64,000 nt of DNA from Roseomonas acroporae. Lineage in GTDB: Bacteria > Pseudomonadota > Alphaproteobacteria > Acetobacterales > Acetobacteraceae. Shown here in pieces: positions 53,318 to 62,453 of this stretch (position 1 is its first letter; each line of letters opens with the position of its first letter). The translations under genes and the position numbers were made by a program. The stretch covers positions 1 through 64,000 of the forward strand of contig NZ_JALPRX010000065.1 in assembly GCF_023223525.1 (NCBI RefSeq), in the 5' to 3' direction. The notes beneath the pieces are model-generated. The model searched no databases and was not told the DNA's origin. It saw only the letters and a program-made list of their open reading frames with translations.

Positions 53318-54732
53318 GGCTCCGCCCCCGGCTCCAGCGCCGCGGCCCAGGCGCGCTCCATCTCGAAATAGGCGAGGCGCGGCGCGAAGGCCGGGCGGGC
53401 CCGGCTGACGCGGTAGCTGCCGCGCAGCCGGCCGTCCAGCGCCTCGCCCTCGTAGCTCCACTGGAAGATGTCGTGCAGGACCACGACCTCGCCCTCCAGC
53501 CCCTGCACCTCGGTGACCTGCGTCACCCGGCGCACGCCGTCGCGCATGCGCTCGACCTGCACGATCAGGTCGACCGCCGAGGTGATCTGCGTGCGGATGG
53601 CGCGCGGCGGCAGGTTGGCCTGCCCCATCAGGACCATGTTCTCGACGCGCGTCACCGCGTCGCGCGTGTTGTTCGCGTGAATCGTCGACATCGAGCCGTC
53701 GTGGCCGGTGTTCATGGCCTGGAGCATGTCGAAGGCTTCCGCGCCGCGGCACTCGCCGAGGATGATCCGGTCCGGCCGCATGCGCAGCGCGTTGCGGATG
53801 AGGTCGCGCTGCGTGATCTCGCCCCTGCCTTCCAGGTTGGCCGGGCGCGTCTCCAGCCGCACCACGTGCGGCTGCTGAAGCTGCAGCTCCGCCGCGTCCT
53901 CGACGGTGACGATGCGCTCGCCGTGGTCGATCAGCCGCGACAGCGCGTTGAGCAGGGTGGTCTTGCCCGAGCCGGTGCCGCCGGAGACGATGACGTTGAG
54001 CCGGCAGCGCGCGGCGATCTCCAGCACCCGCGCCATGGCGGGCGTGACGGAACCGCCGGCGACCATCTGCTCGAAGCCTATCCGGCCCTTGGCGAACTTG
54101 CGGATCGACAGGCAGGGGCCGTTCAGCGCCAGCGGCGGGAAGACGATGTTGACGCGCGAGCCGTCGGCGAGGCGGGCATCGACCATGGGCGAGGATTCGT
54201 CGATGCGCCGCCCCACCGCCGCCGCGATGCGCTGGGCGATGCCCCCGAGATGCGCGTTGTCCCGGAAGCGCGCCGAGGAGAGCGACACCCGGCCACGCTG
54301 CTCGACGAAGACCCGGTGGGGGCCGTTCACCATGATGTCGGTGATCGACTCGTCCTCCAGCAGCGGCGCGAGCGGGCCGAGGCCGAGCATGTCGTCCACC
54401 AGCTCGGTGGCGAGCCCGCGCTGCTCGCGGCCGGAGAGGCCGATGCGCTGCGCATCGGCGATCTCGGCGATCAGCCGCTCCACCTCGGCCATCAGCGCGT
54501 CGGGCGGCAGCGAGGCGACGGAGGCGGGATCGATGCGCGCCAGGCAGGCGGCCCGCAGCTCCTGGCGCGCCGGGGGCCGCGCCGCTGGCGGCGGCGGGGC
54601 GGGTGCCGGAGCCCGGGGCGGCTCCTCCGGGGCACGCTCCGGCGCCGCCGTTGACGGGCCCTGGACGTCCGGGGCAGGAGCCGGATGCTCGGTTCGCTTG
54701 CGGCCGAAGCCGGGCCCCTGGAAGACTTTCAT
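53314..54732 (-). CDS. cpaF: Tad pilus assembly ATPase TadA (CpaF)
   Basis: A 472-residue hexameric secretion ATPase powering pilus extension and retraction. A Pro/Ala-rich N-terminus (about 1-55) precedes the N-domain ([24 protein letters not shown]). Walker A is [17 protein letters not shown] near 247. The Asp/His boxes are [23 protein letters not shown] and [39 protein letters not shown] (about 315-355). The Arg-rich [18 protein letters not shown] follows. It overlaps tadB by 4 bases and the CpaE gene by 4. Confidence 0.94.
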   Translation of the reverse strand: MKVFQGPGFGRKRTEHPAPAPDVQGPSTAAPERAPEEPPRAPAPAPPPPAARPPARQELRAACLARIDPASVASLPPDALMAEVERLIAEIADAQRIGLSGREQRGLATELVDDMLGLGPLAPLLEDESITDIMVNGPHRVFVEQRGRVSLSSARFRDNAHLGGIAQRIAAAVGRRIDESSPMVDARLADGSRVNIVFPPLALNGPCLSIRKFAKGRIGFEQMVAGGSVTPAMARVLEIAARCRLNVIVSGGTGSGKTTLLNALSRLIDHGERIVTVEDAAELQLQQPHVVRLETRPANLEGRGEITQRDLIRNALRMRPDRIILGECRGAEAFDMLQAMNTGHDGSMSTIHANNTRDAVTRVENMVLMGQANLPPRAIRTQITSAVDLIVQVERMRDGVRRVTQVTEVQGLEGEVVVLHDIFQWSYEGEALDGRLRGSYRVSRARPAFAPRLAYFEMERAWAAALEPGAEP

Positions 54733-55949
54733 CGGAACAGCCGCGAGAGAAGGCCGCCGCCCCCCGCCGACCGGGACTCGCCGATCGAGGCGGTCTCGTG
54801 CGCGAGGCGCGCGATCGCGTCGCGGAAGCCGCCGCGCCGGGCGGCGGCCGGCTCGCCGAGATCGGCCGCGGGAGAGACCTGCCGGGGCAGCCAGGGAATG
54901 AGCTGGCCCGGCTCCTCGCCCAGCGCCTGGCGCAGATGCCCGCGGCCGAGCGTGCCGGGCTGGCCGAAGCGGTTCACCACCAGCACGGGCCGGCCGGCCT
55001 GCTGCGGCGCGTTCGGCAGCGCCGCGAAGCGCAGCAGCTCGCGCGTGCCGGCCAGGGTGGCGTCGGAGATCAGCACGCGCTGGTGCGCGAGATCCAGCAT
55101 CTCGCCGGTCAGCGCGCCGGATCGCGCCGGCAGGTCCACCACCACGAAATTGAAGCGCCGGCGCAGCATCGCGACCAGGCGCGCCAATGCCCCGGGCACG
55201 GCGGCCGCCGCCTCGGCCACCTTCTCCTCGCCGGCCAGCACGCAGAGCCGCTCGTTCACCGGCTGCGCCGTGCGTTCGACGAACAGCTCGTCCACCCGGT
55301 CCGGATGCTCGAGCGCGACGCGCAGGCCGCTGCTGGTGCGCGCGCCCAGCAGCAGCGCAGCGCCCCCCGCCTGCAGGTCGCAGTCGAGCAGCACGGTGTG
55401 GCCACGGCCCTTCTCGGCCAGGTACCAGGCCAGGTTGCCTGCCACGGTGGTGGCGCCGGCACCGCCGCGCACCCCGGCCAGCACGATCACGCGGCCGCCG
55501 CGCAGATAGGCGTTGCCGGGCTCCGCGCCGCCCTGCAGCAGGGGCATGAAGTGCCGCGCGACGATATCGCGCCCGAGCGGCTTGTGCAGGTACTCCAGCA
55601 CGCCCATGCCGCGCGTCACCTGCCGGTAGAAGGCGGCATCGGTCCGGTCGCCGATCGCGAGGACGCGCACGTCCGGCTCGACCACCTGCGCCAGCTCCTC
55701 GAGCGCGGAGAGCGGCTGCGACAGGCCGGAGACGTCCACCACCAGCGCGCGCGGGGTCGCGCCGCGTCGCAGCGCCTTCGCCGCCGCCTGGATGTTGCCG
55801 CGGCGCACCTCCGCCCCCTCGTCCGCCTTGTCGAGCAGCACCTCGCGCAGCGCTGCCTCGCTGTCGGCGTCGTCGACGAAGACGAGCAGCGAAGGGCGCT
55901 CCCGCCCGCCCGTGCTGCCCTGTGCCGACGAGCTTCCCTCAGCGGCCAC
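54729..55949 (-). CDS. cpaE: Pilus localisation protein TadZ/CpaE
   Basis: A 406-residue cytoplasmic protein. Residues about 20-130 form a receiver-like atypical domain (LLVFVDDADSEAALREVLL, ALVVDVSGL) and residues about 150-400 a ParA/MinD-like ATPase domain. The deviant Walker A is VLAGVRGGAGATTVAGNLAW, in which the lysine positions are changed (R at the first, no K before TT), as in atypical TadZ proteins. TVLLDCDLQAGG and FVVVDLPARSG mark switch regions. It positions the Tad machinery at the pole. The start is GTG 55949, overlapping the short cpaD gene by 11 bases. Confidence 0.9.
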   Translation of the reverse strand: MAAEGSSSAQGSTGGRERPSLLVFVDDADSEAALREVLLDKADEGAEVRRGNIQAAAKALRRGATPRALVVDVSGLSQPLSALEELAQVVEPDVRVLAIGDRTDAAFYRQVTRGMGVLEYLHKPLGRDIVARHFMPLLQGGAEPGNAYLRGGRVIVLAGVRGGAGATTVAGNLAWYLAEKGRGHTVLLDCDLQAGGAALLLGARTSSGLRVALEHPDRVDELFVERTAQPVNERLCVLAGEEKVAEAAAAVPGALARLVAMLRRRFNFVVVDLPARSGALTGEMLDLAHQRVLISDATLAGTRELLRFAALPNAPQQAGRPVLVVNRFGQPGTLGRGHLRQALGEEPGQLIPWLPRQVSPAADLGEPAAARRGGFRDAIARLAHETASIGESRSAGGGGLLSRLFR

Positions 55950-56268
55950 CGGCGCCGCCTCCGTCGATCCCGATGGTGGAGGCGGTGGTGTTCGGCAGCG
56001 CCCGCACCTGGTCCCGCCGCAGGCGCGACACCGCCGCCGTCGCCGTCTGGGCGTCGCCGCGGGGGTCGGAACGGCCGCGCACGAGGTCGGCCGGATCGGC
56101 CACCATGGCGCGCAGGTTGGCCTCGTTGGCCCCGGCGGGGCGCCAGCGGCCCTCGGCGTGGAACGGGTCCGCCGGCCCCTCGCAGGCGGCGACGAGCAGC
56201 GCCAGGGAGAGTGGCGTCAGCAGTGGCAGGAGGCGGCGCGTGGCCGCATGGCGGGAGGAGCGCATCAT
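55939..56268 (-). CDS. Short CpaD-like pilus lipoprotein
   Basis: A 109-residue predicted lipoprotein: LLTPLSLALLVAACEGP with the lipobox Cys near 30. A conserved NLRAMVADPADLVRGRSDPRGDAQTATAAVSRLR resembles the C-terminal end of CpaD proteins (NLAAM...PADLVRGR). CpaD is usually about 200 residues, so this is a truncated or minimal form lacking the N-terminal CpaD region. Position between the secretin and CpaE genes is the cpaD slot. It starts 2 bases after the cpaC stop; ATG 56265 is an alternative. Confidence 0.75.
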   Translation of the reverse strand: MMRSSRHAATRRLLPLLTPLSLALLVAACEGPADPFHAEGRWRPAGANEANLRAMVADPADLVRGRSDPRGDAQTATAAVSRLRRDQVRALPNTTASTIGIDGGGAGGR

Positions 56269-56270
56269 GG

Positions 56271-58067
56271 TCAGTCCAGCACGAAGCCGACATTGCCCGG
56301 CAGCCGGCCGCGCGGCGGCTGCCCGCCGCGGCCGATCTGGCGCAGCAGCAGGATGCGCTCGACGTCGCTCGGCGGGACGTAGCCGTCGGTCGGCGCGGCG
56401 AGCGCGTCCGGCCCGCCCACGGGCCGGACGAGATAGGGCGTCACGATGATCACCAGCTCGGTCTCGTTGCGCTGGTAGCGGTCGGAGCGGAACAGCGCGC
56501 CGAGCACCGGCACCTCGCCGATCCAGGGCGTGGCGCGGCCATTGTGGCGCGAGCTGTCCTGCAGCAGCCCGGCCACGGCGAAGGACTGGCCGCTGCCGAG
56601 CTCGACCGTGGTCTCCGCCCGACGCACGTTCAGCCCGGGCACGCTGACGGCGTTGCCGTTGCCGCCGAGCAGCCGGACCGAGTTGGTGTCCGACAGCTCG
56701 CTCACCTCGGGCCGCACGCGCAGCGAGATGCGCCCCTCCCCCAGCACCGTCGGCACGAAGGCAAGCGAGACGCCGAACTGCTTGAACTGGATGGCGATCT
56801 GGTTGTCGCGCTGGCTGACCGGGATCGGGAACTCGCCCCCCGCCAGGAAGGAGGCCGCCTCGCCGGTGTTGGCGGTCAGGTTCGGCTCGGCGAGGATGGT
56901 GATGAGGTTGTCGCGCGCCAGCGCGTCGATCACCGCGTTGATGTCGCGGAACTGCTCGGAGCCGGTGCGGATGCCGAAGCCGAAGCGGTCGGACGGGCTG
57001 GTGCTCTCGAACAGCGAATTGGCGGTCGCCACGGCGAGGCCGGCGGGCCCCGCGCCGCCGAGGATGCCGGCGGTGCCGATGCGGCCGACGCTGCCGAGCG
57101 CGGTCCAGTTGATGCCGAGCTGCCGCGTCACCTCGCGGCTGACCTCGGCGATGCGCACGCGCAGGTTCACCTGCGCGGTGCCGGTCAGGTTGAGCCGGTT
57201 GTCGATCACCACCCGGTCGTCGGCGAGGCGGGTGCGCAGCAGCGCCACGGCGCGTTCCGCCTCGGCCGGGCTGGCCACGTTGCCGGTCAGCACCACGCCG
57301 TTGCCGCCCATCGTCACCTGCAGCCCGCCGCCGGAGAAGGCGCCGCGCAGGGCGGATTGCGCCTCGGCCAGCGCCGCGCCGGAGGGACGCACCGTCACCT
57401 CCCACTGCGCCAGCGGGCGGCCGCTCTCGTCGATCGCGGCCAGGGTGGTGCGGCCGCTGGCGACGCCGAACAGGAACACGGTGGAGGGGCTGGCCGGCCG
57501 CAGTTCCGCCACGCGCGGGTCGGCGGCGAAGAGCGAGGCGGCGGCGCCGGGCAGCGTGACCAGCCGGCCGCGGCCGGCCTCCAGCACCAGCGAGGTGACG
57601 TATCCCGCGGCCCGCACGGCGGGGCGCTGGACGGGCGCGGCCGACGGCAGCGGGGCGCTCAGCGGAACCGTGCTCGGCACCGCGCCGGGCGCCGCCCCCG
57701 CCAGCGTCCCGAGGGCCGCCATGGTGGTCGGCGCCGCGATCGGGGCCTGCGGCGGGGCGGCCGGCGCCTGCGTGGCGCCGGGGGACAGCATCAGGACGCC
57801 CGGCGGCAGCTGCGTCGCGCCGCCGGCGAACGGCGCGGGGAAGGCGGCGCCGAATGACAGCGCGCCGCCGCCGACGGGCGGCAGGGCGGTGCCCCAGGGC
57901 GCCGGCCACCCGCCGCCGGGCGCGGCAGGCGCCACGGCGATGACGGTGGACTGCGCCAGGGCCGGCGCCGCACCGTGGAGCAGGGCCGCCGCGAGGAGCG
58001 CGGCCCGCCCGGAGGCCGGGCGCCACCCGGCGCCCTCGGCTTCCCGCCGCGGCTGGTTGCTGCTCAT
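56271..58067 (-). CDS. cpaC: Tad pilus secretin CpaC (RcpA)
   Basis: A 598-residue outer-membrane secretin with a signal peptide (about 1-39, ending LAQ). An Ala/Pro/Gly-rich linker (about 50-150) precedes the BON/N-domain: GRLVTLPGAAASLFAADPRVAELRPASPSTVFLFGVASGRTTLAAID, and LTGNVASPAEAERAVALLRTRLADDRVVIDNRLNLTG. The secretin domain (about 310-565) contains VNLRVRIAEVSREVTRQLGINW, ILAEPNLTANTGEAASFLAGGEFPIPV, GISVSL-like FGVSLAFVPTV and VPVLGALFRSDRYQRNETELVIIVTPYLVRP. It forms the pilus exit pore. ATG 58067 overlaps cpaB by 4 bases. Confidence 0.93.
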   Translation of the reverse strand: MSSNQPRREAEGAGWRPASGRAALLAAALLHGAAPALAQSTVIAVAPAAPGGGWPAPWGTALPPVGGGALSFGAAFPAPFAGGATQLPPGVLMLSPGATQAPAAPPQAPIAAPTTMAALGTLAGAAPGAVPSTVPLSAPLPSAAPVQRPAVRAAGYVTSLVLEAGRGRLVTLPGAAASLFAADPRVAELRPASPSTVFLFGVASGRTTLAAIDESGRPLAQWEVTVRPSGAALAEAQSALRGAFSGGGLQVTMGGNGVVLTGNVASPAEAERAVALLRTRLADDRVVIDNRLNLTGTAQVNLRVRIAEVSREVTRQLGINWTALGSVGRIGTAGILGGAGPAGLAVATANSLFESTSPSDRFGFGIRTGSEQFRDINAVIDALARDNLITILAEPNLTANTGEAASFLAGGEFPIPVSQRDNQIAIQFKQFGVSLAFVPTVLGEGRISLRVRPEVSELSDTNSVRLLGGNGNAVSVPGLNVRRAETTVELGSGQSFAVAGLLQDSSRHNGRATPWIGEVPVLGALFRSDRYQRNETELVIIVTPYLVRPVGGPDALAAPTDGYVPPSDVERILLLRQIGRGGQPPRGRLPGNVGFVLD

Positions 58068-58903
58068 CGGAAGCGTATCTCCTCGACGTTCTGGGGGCCC
58101 TTGAACACGCGCACCGCGCTGCCGCCGCCGCTCCGCCCGGCCATCAGGCCGGGGCTGACATCGCCGCCCCAGACGCGCATCGGCATCGCCTCGGCGGGGC
58201 CGGCCGGCGTGCCGGCGGCGCGCACGGACAGGGACAGGCGGCCGAGGCGCGCGGCCACCGCGACGCGGGTGGCCTGCTCGGCCGAGACCTCCAGCGTCAC
58301 GGTCCGGTTGCCCTCGCGCAGCGGATCGGCGAGGCCGCCGGGCTGGGCGCCCTGCACCAGCGAGCGGTCCACGGCGATCACCCGCACCGCGTTCAGCACC
58401 CGCTCGCCGAGGACTCGGCGGCCGGGTGGCTGCTCGCCCTCGTCCAGGGTCTGGGTCAGGATCACGTCCACCCGGTCCCCCGGCCAGATCAGGCCGGCGG
58501 TGCCGGACACGGCGTCCACGCCGACGGTCACGGCGCGCGCCCCCGGGGCGAGCACTGCGGCGAGGAAGCCGTGATCGCCCGGCCGCAGCAGCGCGCCCGC
58601 CCGCAGCAGGTCCCCCGCCGGCAGGGAGCGGCGGACCATGGCGCCCGCCACCTCCAGCCGCGCGGCCTGGGTGTCGCGGATCGCGTCCTCGGGCAGCTCG
58701 CCCGGCGCGACCTCGCGGGCGCCGACATCCTCGATCCGCAGCAGCGTGCCGCCCTGGACGGGATTCGCCGCGACCAGCACCGCGACCCTGGCGGGCGGCG
58801 CCTCGGCCATGGCCGCCGCCGGCGGCTCGGGCGTCAGCATGACCGCCGCCACGCCGAGGCCGCTGACGAGGACGAGTCCGATGATCAGCGCGCGCGCCAT
58901 CAT
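58064..58903 (-). CDS. cpaB: Flp pilus assembly protein CpaB (RcpC)
   Basis: A 279-residue periplasmic protein with one N-terminal helix (IIGLVLVSGLGVAAVML). An SAF domain follows (VAVLVAANPVQGGTLLRIEDVGAREVAPGELPEDAIRD, residues about 40-80; MVRRSLPAGDLLRAGALL), then LIWPGDRVDVILTQTLDEG and VLNAVRVIAVDRSL. The C-terminal part is VTLEVSAEQATRVAVAARLGRLSLSVRA. GGAGG precedes ATG 58903, which overlaps the cpaA stop by 4 bases (ATGA). Confidence 0.92.
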   Translation of the reverse strand: MMARALIIGLVLVSGLGVAAVMLTPEPPAAAMAEAPPARVAVLVAANPVQGGTLLRIEDVGAREVAPGELPEDAIRDTQAARLEVAGAMVRRSLPAGDLLRAGALLRPGDHGFLAAVLAPGARAVTVGVDAVSGTAGLIWPGDRVDVILTQTLDEGEQPPGRRVLGERVLNAVRVIAVDRSLVQGAQPGGLADPLREGNRTVTLEVSAEQATRVAVAARLGRLSLSVRAAGTPAGPAEAMPMRVWGGDVSPGLMAGRSGGGSAVRVFKGPQNVEEIRFR

Positions 58904-59439
58904 GGCTTGCCACCTCCGGGAACCAGGTGCGACAGGGCGCAGGCGATGGTGCCGGCCGCGATGGCGACGCCGTAGGGCAGCGGTCCGCCGCGCCGCAGGC
59001 GGCGCCGCTCCACGGCGCGCAGCCGCCGGGCGAGCGAGGCGCCCCGCCCCGCCAGCGGCGGCGGCTCGCCCTGAAGGCAGCGGGCGAGGAGCAGGTAGAG
59101 CAGCGCCATCCCGCCGCCCGCGGACGCGATCGCCAGCAGCAGCGCCGGCACCTCGGCGGTGGGCACCAGCAGCGTCGCGGCCGGCAGCAGCTTCACGTCG
59201 CCGCCGCCGATCCAGCCGCGCCACCAGAACAGCACGCCCGCGCCCAGCACCAGGGCCGGCGCGGGCAGGGACCAGAGGAACGGCACCGGCCCCTCCGCCG
59301 CCCGCGCGGCGCCGCCGAGCAGCGCGAGCAGCAGCGCGGCGCGATCCGGCAGAAGGCGGGTGGCGAGATCGTTCAGCGCCGCCGCGACGAGCAGCGGCAC
59401 CGAGACGAGGGTGGCCAGCACGGGAATGCCTGCGAGCAT
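58900..59439 (-). CDS. cpaA: Prepilin peptidase CpaA/TadV
   Basis: A 179-residue aspartyl prepilin peptidase that processes Flp pilin and TadE/F-type pseudopilins. The first catalytic Asp is in LNDLATRLLPDRAA near 23-34 and the second in GWIGGGDVKLLPAATLL (GGGDxK, near 78). Six hydrophobic segments are plausible. ATG 59439 (MLAGIPVLATLV) is chosen; upstream in-frame residues are polar. It is the first gene of the minus-strand tad operon. No Flp pilin ORF lies between it and the divergent TonB receptor gene. Confidence 0.88.
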   Translation of the reverse strand: MLAGIPVLATLVSVPLLVAAALNDLATRLLPDRAALLLALLGGAARAAEGPVPFLWSLPAPALVLGAGVLFWWRGWIGGGDVKLLPAATLLVPTAEVPALLLAIASAGGGMALLYLLLARCLQGEPPPLAGRGASLARRLRAVERRRLRRGGPLPYGVAIAAGTIACALSHLVPGGGKP

Positions 59440-59563
59440 TCCCCGACTATGCAGATGAGGTCTTTTGAATTCGTGAAGCCAGGCTGCCGTGCGCCCTTCC
59501 CCGCCCCGCAGGGCCGGGGCGAAAGGACGTCGGAACCACCACGCGCACAAATCAGTTGCGACT

Positions 59564-59576
59564 GATTATCATAATC
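59564..59576 (+). promoter_or_regulatory. Fur-like palindrome GATTATcATAATC
   Basis: A perfect 6-1-6 inverted repeat sits in an AT-rich island within TTGCGACTGATTATCATAATCG, close to the Fur/Mur-box shape (GATAAT-GATAAT-C-ATTATC). It lies about 270 bases before the TonB receptor. A TTGCGA-N17-TAAACG promoter-like pair spans it. It also lies about 125 bases upstream of cpaA on the other strand, so control of the tad operon cannot be excluded. Confidence 0.65.
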
Positions 59577-59846
59577 GATAAACGGCGCGTAATCTCCCCG
59601 CACGGTGCCGCCCCGAATGAACCCGCCCACGCAGCCGATCGCCCCAGGTGCCTGAACCCCGCCAGCCGGCGGCGCCCCGTCCGGCGGGCCGCCTTCGCCC
59701 GGCGGGCACGGCCGTAGCCGCGGCAGGCCGCGCTCCCGGCAGGACCGTGCCCCGCCGCCGACCGACCGTCGCACGGCCCCGGCCGGCCATCCCCATCGCC
59801 GGCGCACCGGTCCGGCCCACTCGTCCCGCGGAGGCTTGATCCCGGC

Positions 59847-62105
59847 ATGCCCTACCACGACACCCGACGCGCGCTGGCCACGCCGCTGGCGGCCCTGCTG
59901 CTGGCCACGCCGCTGGCCGCCCCGCCGGCCGCGCGCGCGCAGGGCGCGCCGCCGGCCGGCACCGCGCCGTCCGAGGCGGCGGGGCCCGCCACCGCCCTGG
60001 ACGCGGTGACCACCACCGCCACCCGCATCCCGCAGCCGATCGCCGACGTGCCGGCTACGGTCACGGTGATCGACGCCGAGCAGCTCGAGCGCCAGAACGC
60101 GGTCCGGCCGCAGGACGCGGTGCGCTACGAGCCCGGCGTCTCCTTCTCCAACAGCCCGCTGCGCGCGGGCGGCGGCAACTTCAACATCCGCGGCATCGGC
60201 GACAACCGCGTGCGGGTGCTGATCGACGGCGTCCGGCTGCCCGACTTCCCCGAGAGCAACATCGGCGCCGGCACCTTCACCCGCGACTTCGTCGATCTGG
60301 AGACGGTGCGACGGATCGAGATCGTGCGCGGCCCGGCCTCGGCGCTGTACGGCTCGGACGCGATCGGCGGCGTGGTGAACTACATCACCAGGGACCCGGG
60401 CGACTACCTCGACGCCGCCACCGGCCGCAACCTCCACGCCTCGCTGCGCGCCGGCTACTCGGGCGCCGACCGCTCCTTCACGGAGAGCGTCCTCGGCGCC
60501 GCGCGCCAGGGCGACGTGGACGCGATGCTGCTCTACACGCGCCGCGACGGGCACGCGCTGGACCCGAACGGCCGCCTCTCGCCCAACCCGCAGGACTACC
60601 GGACCAATTCCTTCCTCGCGCGCACGGTCTGGCGCATGACGCCCGCCGACACGCTGCGCCTGACCGGCGAGCTGCTGACGCGCCAGGTCAGCACCGACAT
60701 CCGCACCGACCTCGTCTCCAGCGGCAGCGGCGCCGCGCGCACCACGGTGCTCTCCAGCCGCGGCGACGACGAGACCACGCGCGGGCGCATCCAGCTCGAC
60801 TACAGCCACACCGAGCCGTTCCTGTTCGTGGACCGGACCGACCTGCACTTCTACTGGTCGCACCTCGACCGGCAGGAGCTGACCAGCCAGCTCCGCTACG
60901 TCGGCGCCGGCACGCCGCTGATCCCGAACCGGCTGCGCTGGACCGACACCAGCCAGGACCAGGACATCCTGGGCACCGACCTGCAATTCCGCTCGCACTT
61001 CAGCCTGTTCGGCGTCGAGAACCGGCTCGTCTACGGCGCCACCGTGGAGCGGATCGACACCTCCCGCCCGCGCGACCGCTACGAGCAGAACCTCGTCACC
61101 GGCGTGTTCAACGCGACCGTCGCGGGCGAGACCTTCCCGAACAAGAACTTCCCCGACACCACCACCTACCAGACCGGCGTCTACCTGCAGGACGAGTTCA
61201 GCGTCGGCCGCCTCTCCTTCCTGCCGGCGATCCGCCTCGACTACTACGCGCTCAACACCCGCCCGGACGCCGACTTCCTGCGCTCGGCGCAGACCGGCAC
61301 CGCCGCCGCCGTGCGCAATTTCGACGCCTTCGCCGCCTCGCCGAAATTCGGCGTGACCTACCGGCTGGACGAGACCTACTCGCTCTACGGCCAGTACGCG
61401 CGCGGCTTCCGCGCCCCGCCCTACGACACGGCGAATTTCGGCTTCACCAACTTCCAGCAGTTCTACACCATCCTGCCGAACGGCAACCTCAACCCGGAAT
61501 ACGTGAACTCCTTCGAGGGCGGCCTGCGCGGCCGCTTCGACGACGGCTCCTCCTTCCAGCTCACCGGCTTCTACAACCGCTATTCCGACTTCATCGAGAC
61601 GCAGACCCTGGGCACCACCCCGGCCGGGCTGACGGTGTTCCAGTACGGCAACGTCCGCAACGCCGAGATCTACGGCGGCGAGGCGCGCGGCGAGTACCGG
61701 ATCTCCCCGCAATGGCGCCTGCGCGCCGCGGCGGCGCTCGCGGTGGGCGAGAACCTCGACACGCACCGGCCACTCGCCGGCGTGGACCCGCTGCGCGGCG
61801 TGCTCGGCGTCGCCTGGCAGAGCGGCTTCGGCCTCGGCGCCGAGGCGAACCTGACCGGCGCGCTGCGCAACCGCCGCACCGCCACCACCACCGAGTTCAA
61901 GGCGCCCGCCTACGCGGTGCTCGACCTCGCCATGCACTACGACCTCGGCAGCAGCTTCACCATCAACGCGGGGCTCTTCAACGTGTTCAACGCCCGCTAC
62001 TTCGCCACCCCCGACGTGGTCGGCCTCGCCGCCACCAGCGCGAACCGCGACCTCTACGCCCAGCCCGGGCGCTACGCGGCGGTGAACGTGACGCTGCGCT
62101 TCTGA
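59847..62105 (+). CDS. TonB-dependent heme/hemoglobin receptor
   Basis: A 752-residue outer-membrane receptor. The signal peptide ends AARAQ (about 32), followed by a TonB-interacting segment near ALDAVTTTATRIPQ. Plug domain: ATVTVIDAEQLERQNAVRPQDAVRYEPGVS, RGIGDNRVRVLIDGVRLPD, RRIEIVRGPASALYGSDAIGGVVNYITRDP. A 22-strand barrel then runs to NVTLRF with a terminal Phe. GFRAPPYDTANF carries the FRAP box, and NGNLNPEYVNSFE an NPNL-like motif, both typical of hemin receptors. GGAGG lies 12 bases before ATG 59847. With the following hmuT/hmuU genes it forms a heme-uptake locus controlled by the upstream Fur-like site. Confidence 0.9.
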   Translation: MPYHDTRRALATPLAALLLATPLAAPPAARAQGAPPAGTAPSEAAGPATALDAVTTTATRIPQPIADVPATVTVIDAEQLERQNAVRPQDAVRYEPGVSFSNSPLRAGGGNFNIRGIGDNRVRVLIDGVRLPDFPESNIGAGTFTRDFVDLETVRRIEIVRGPASALYGSDAIGGVVNYITRDPGDYLDAATGRNLHASLRAGYSGADRSFTESVLGAARQGDVDAMLLYTRRDGHALDPNGRLSPNPQDYRTNSFLARTVWRMTPADTLRLTGELLTRQVSTDIRTDLVSSGSGAARTTVLSSRGDDETTRGRIQLDYSHTEPFLFVDRTDLHFYWSHLDRQELTSQLRYVGAGTPLIPNRLRWTDTSQDQDILGTDLQFRSHFSLFGVENRLVYGATVERIDTSRPRDRYEQNLVTGVFNATVAGETFPNKNFPDTTTYQTGVYLQDEFSVGRLSFLPAIRLDYYALNTRPDADFLRSAQTGTAAAVRNFDAFAASPKFGVTYRLDETYSLYGQYARGFRAPPYDTANFGFTNFQQFYTILPNGNLNPEYVNSFEGGLRGRFDDGSSFQLTGFYNRYSDFIETQTLGTTPAGLTVFQYGNVRNAEIYGGEARGEYRISPQWRLRAAAALAVGENLDTHRPLAGVDPLRGVLGVAWQSGFGLGAEANLTGALRNRRTATTTEFKAPAYAVLDLAMHYDLGSSFTINAGLFNVFNARYFATPDVVGLAATSANRDLYAQPGRYAAVNVTLRF

Positions 62106-62453
62106 GCCGGCGGGCCGGCGCGGCATCGGGACCCGTCGCGCGGTGCCGGGGCGCCGCCGTCCCGCCGCACCGGCGCCGGCGGGACCCGTCGATGGAGGGC
62201 GGCGGCGGCCGGCGGCGCCTGATACAGTCGGGCGACAGCCGCCCCGCCGCCGGCGCCACACGACCGTCGGAGCAGCGCCCCGGCGCCGGCTTCCGCCCTC
62301 CCGCCCGTGCTCTCCCGCCCGGTCGCGCCCTCCGCCACTCCGTCGGGCGGCGCGGCCCGGACTTCCCGGCCACAGGACACCCCGACCACAGGAAGGCAAC
62401 GTGATCGCCCCAGCCGAACGCCACCGCGATCCGCAACGGACCATGCCGTGCGC
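62106..62453. other. 348-base gap between the heme receptor and hmuT
   Basis: The GC-rich sequence contains a direct repeat GGGACCCGTCG (near 62128 and 62180) and self-complementary CCGGCG words that could fold, but no open reading frame with a family signature. An internal promoter for hmuT may be here, although no Fur-like box is visible. Confidence 0.45.

Noticed and set aside
59648-59839. 63-residue GTG ORF directly before the heme receptor, a possible HemP-type small protein
   Set aside because: It is Pro/Arg/Ala-rich, lacks the hemin-uptake HemP pattern and has no ribosome site before its GTG.
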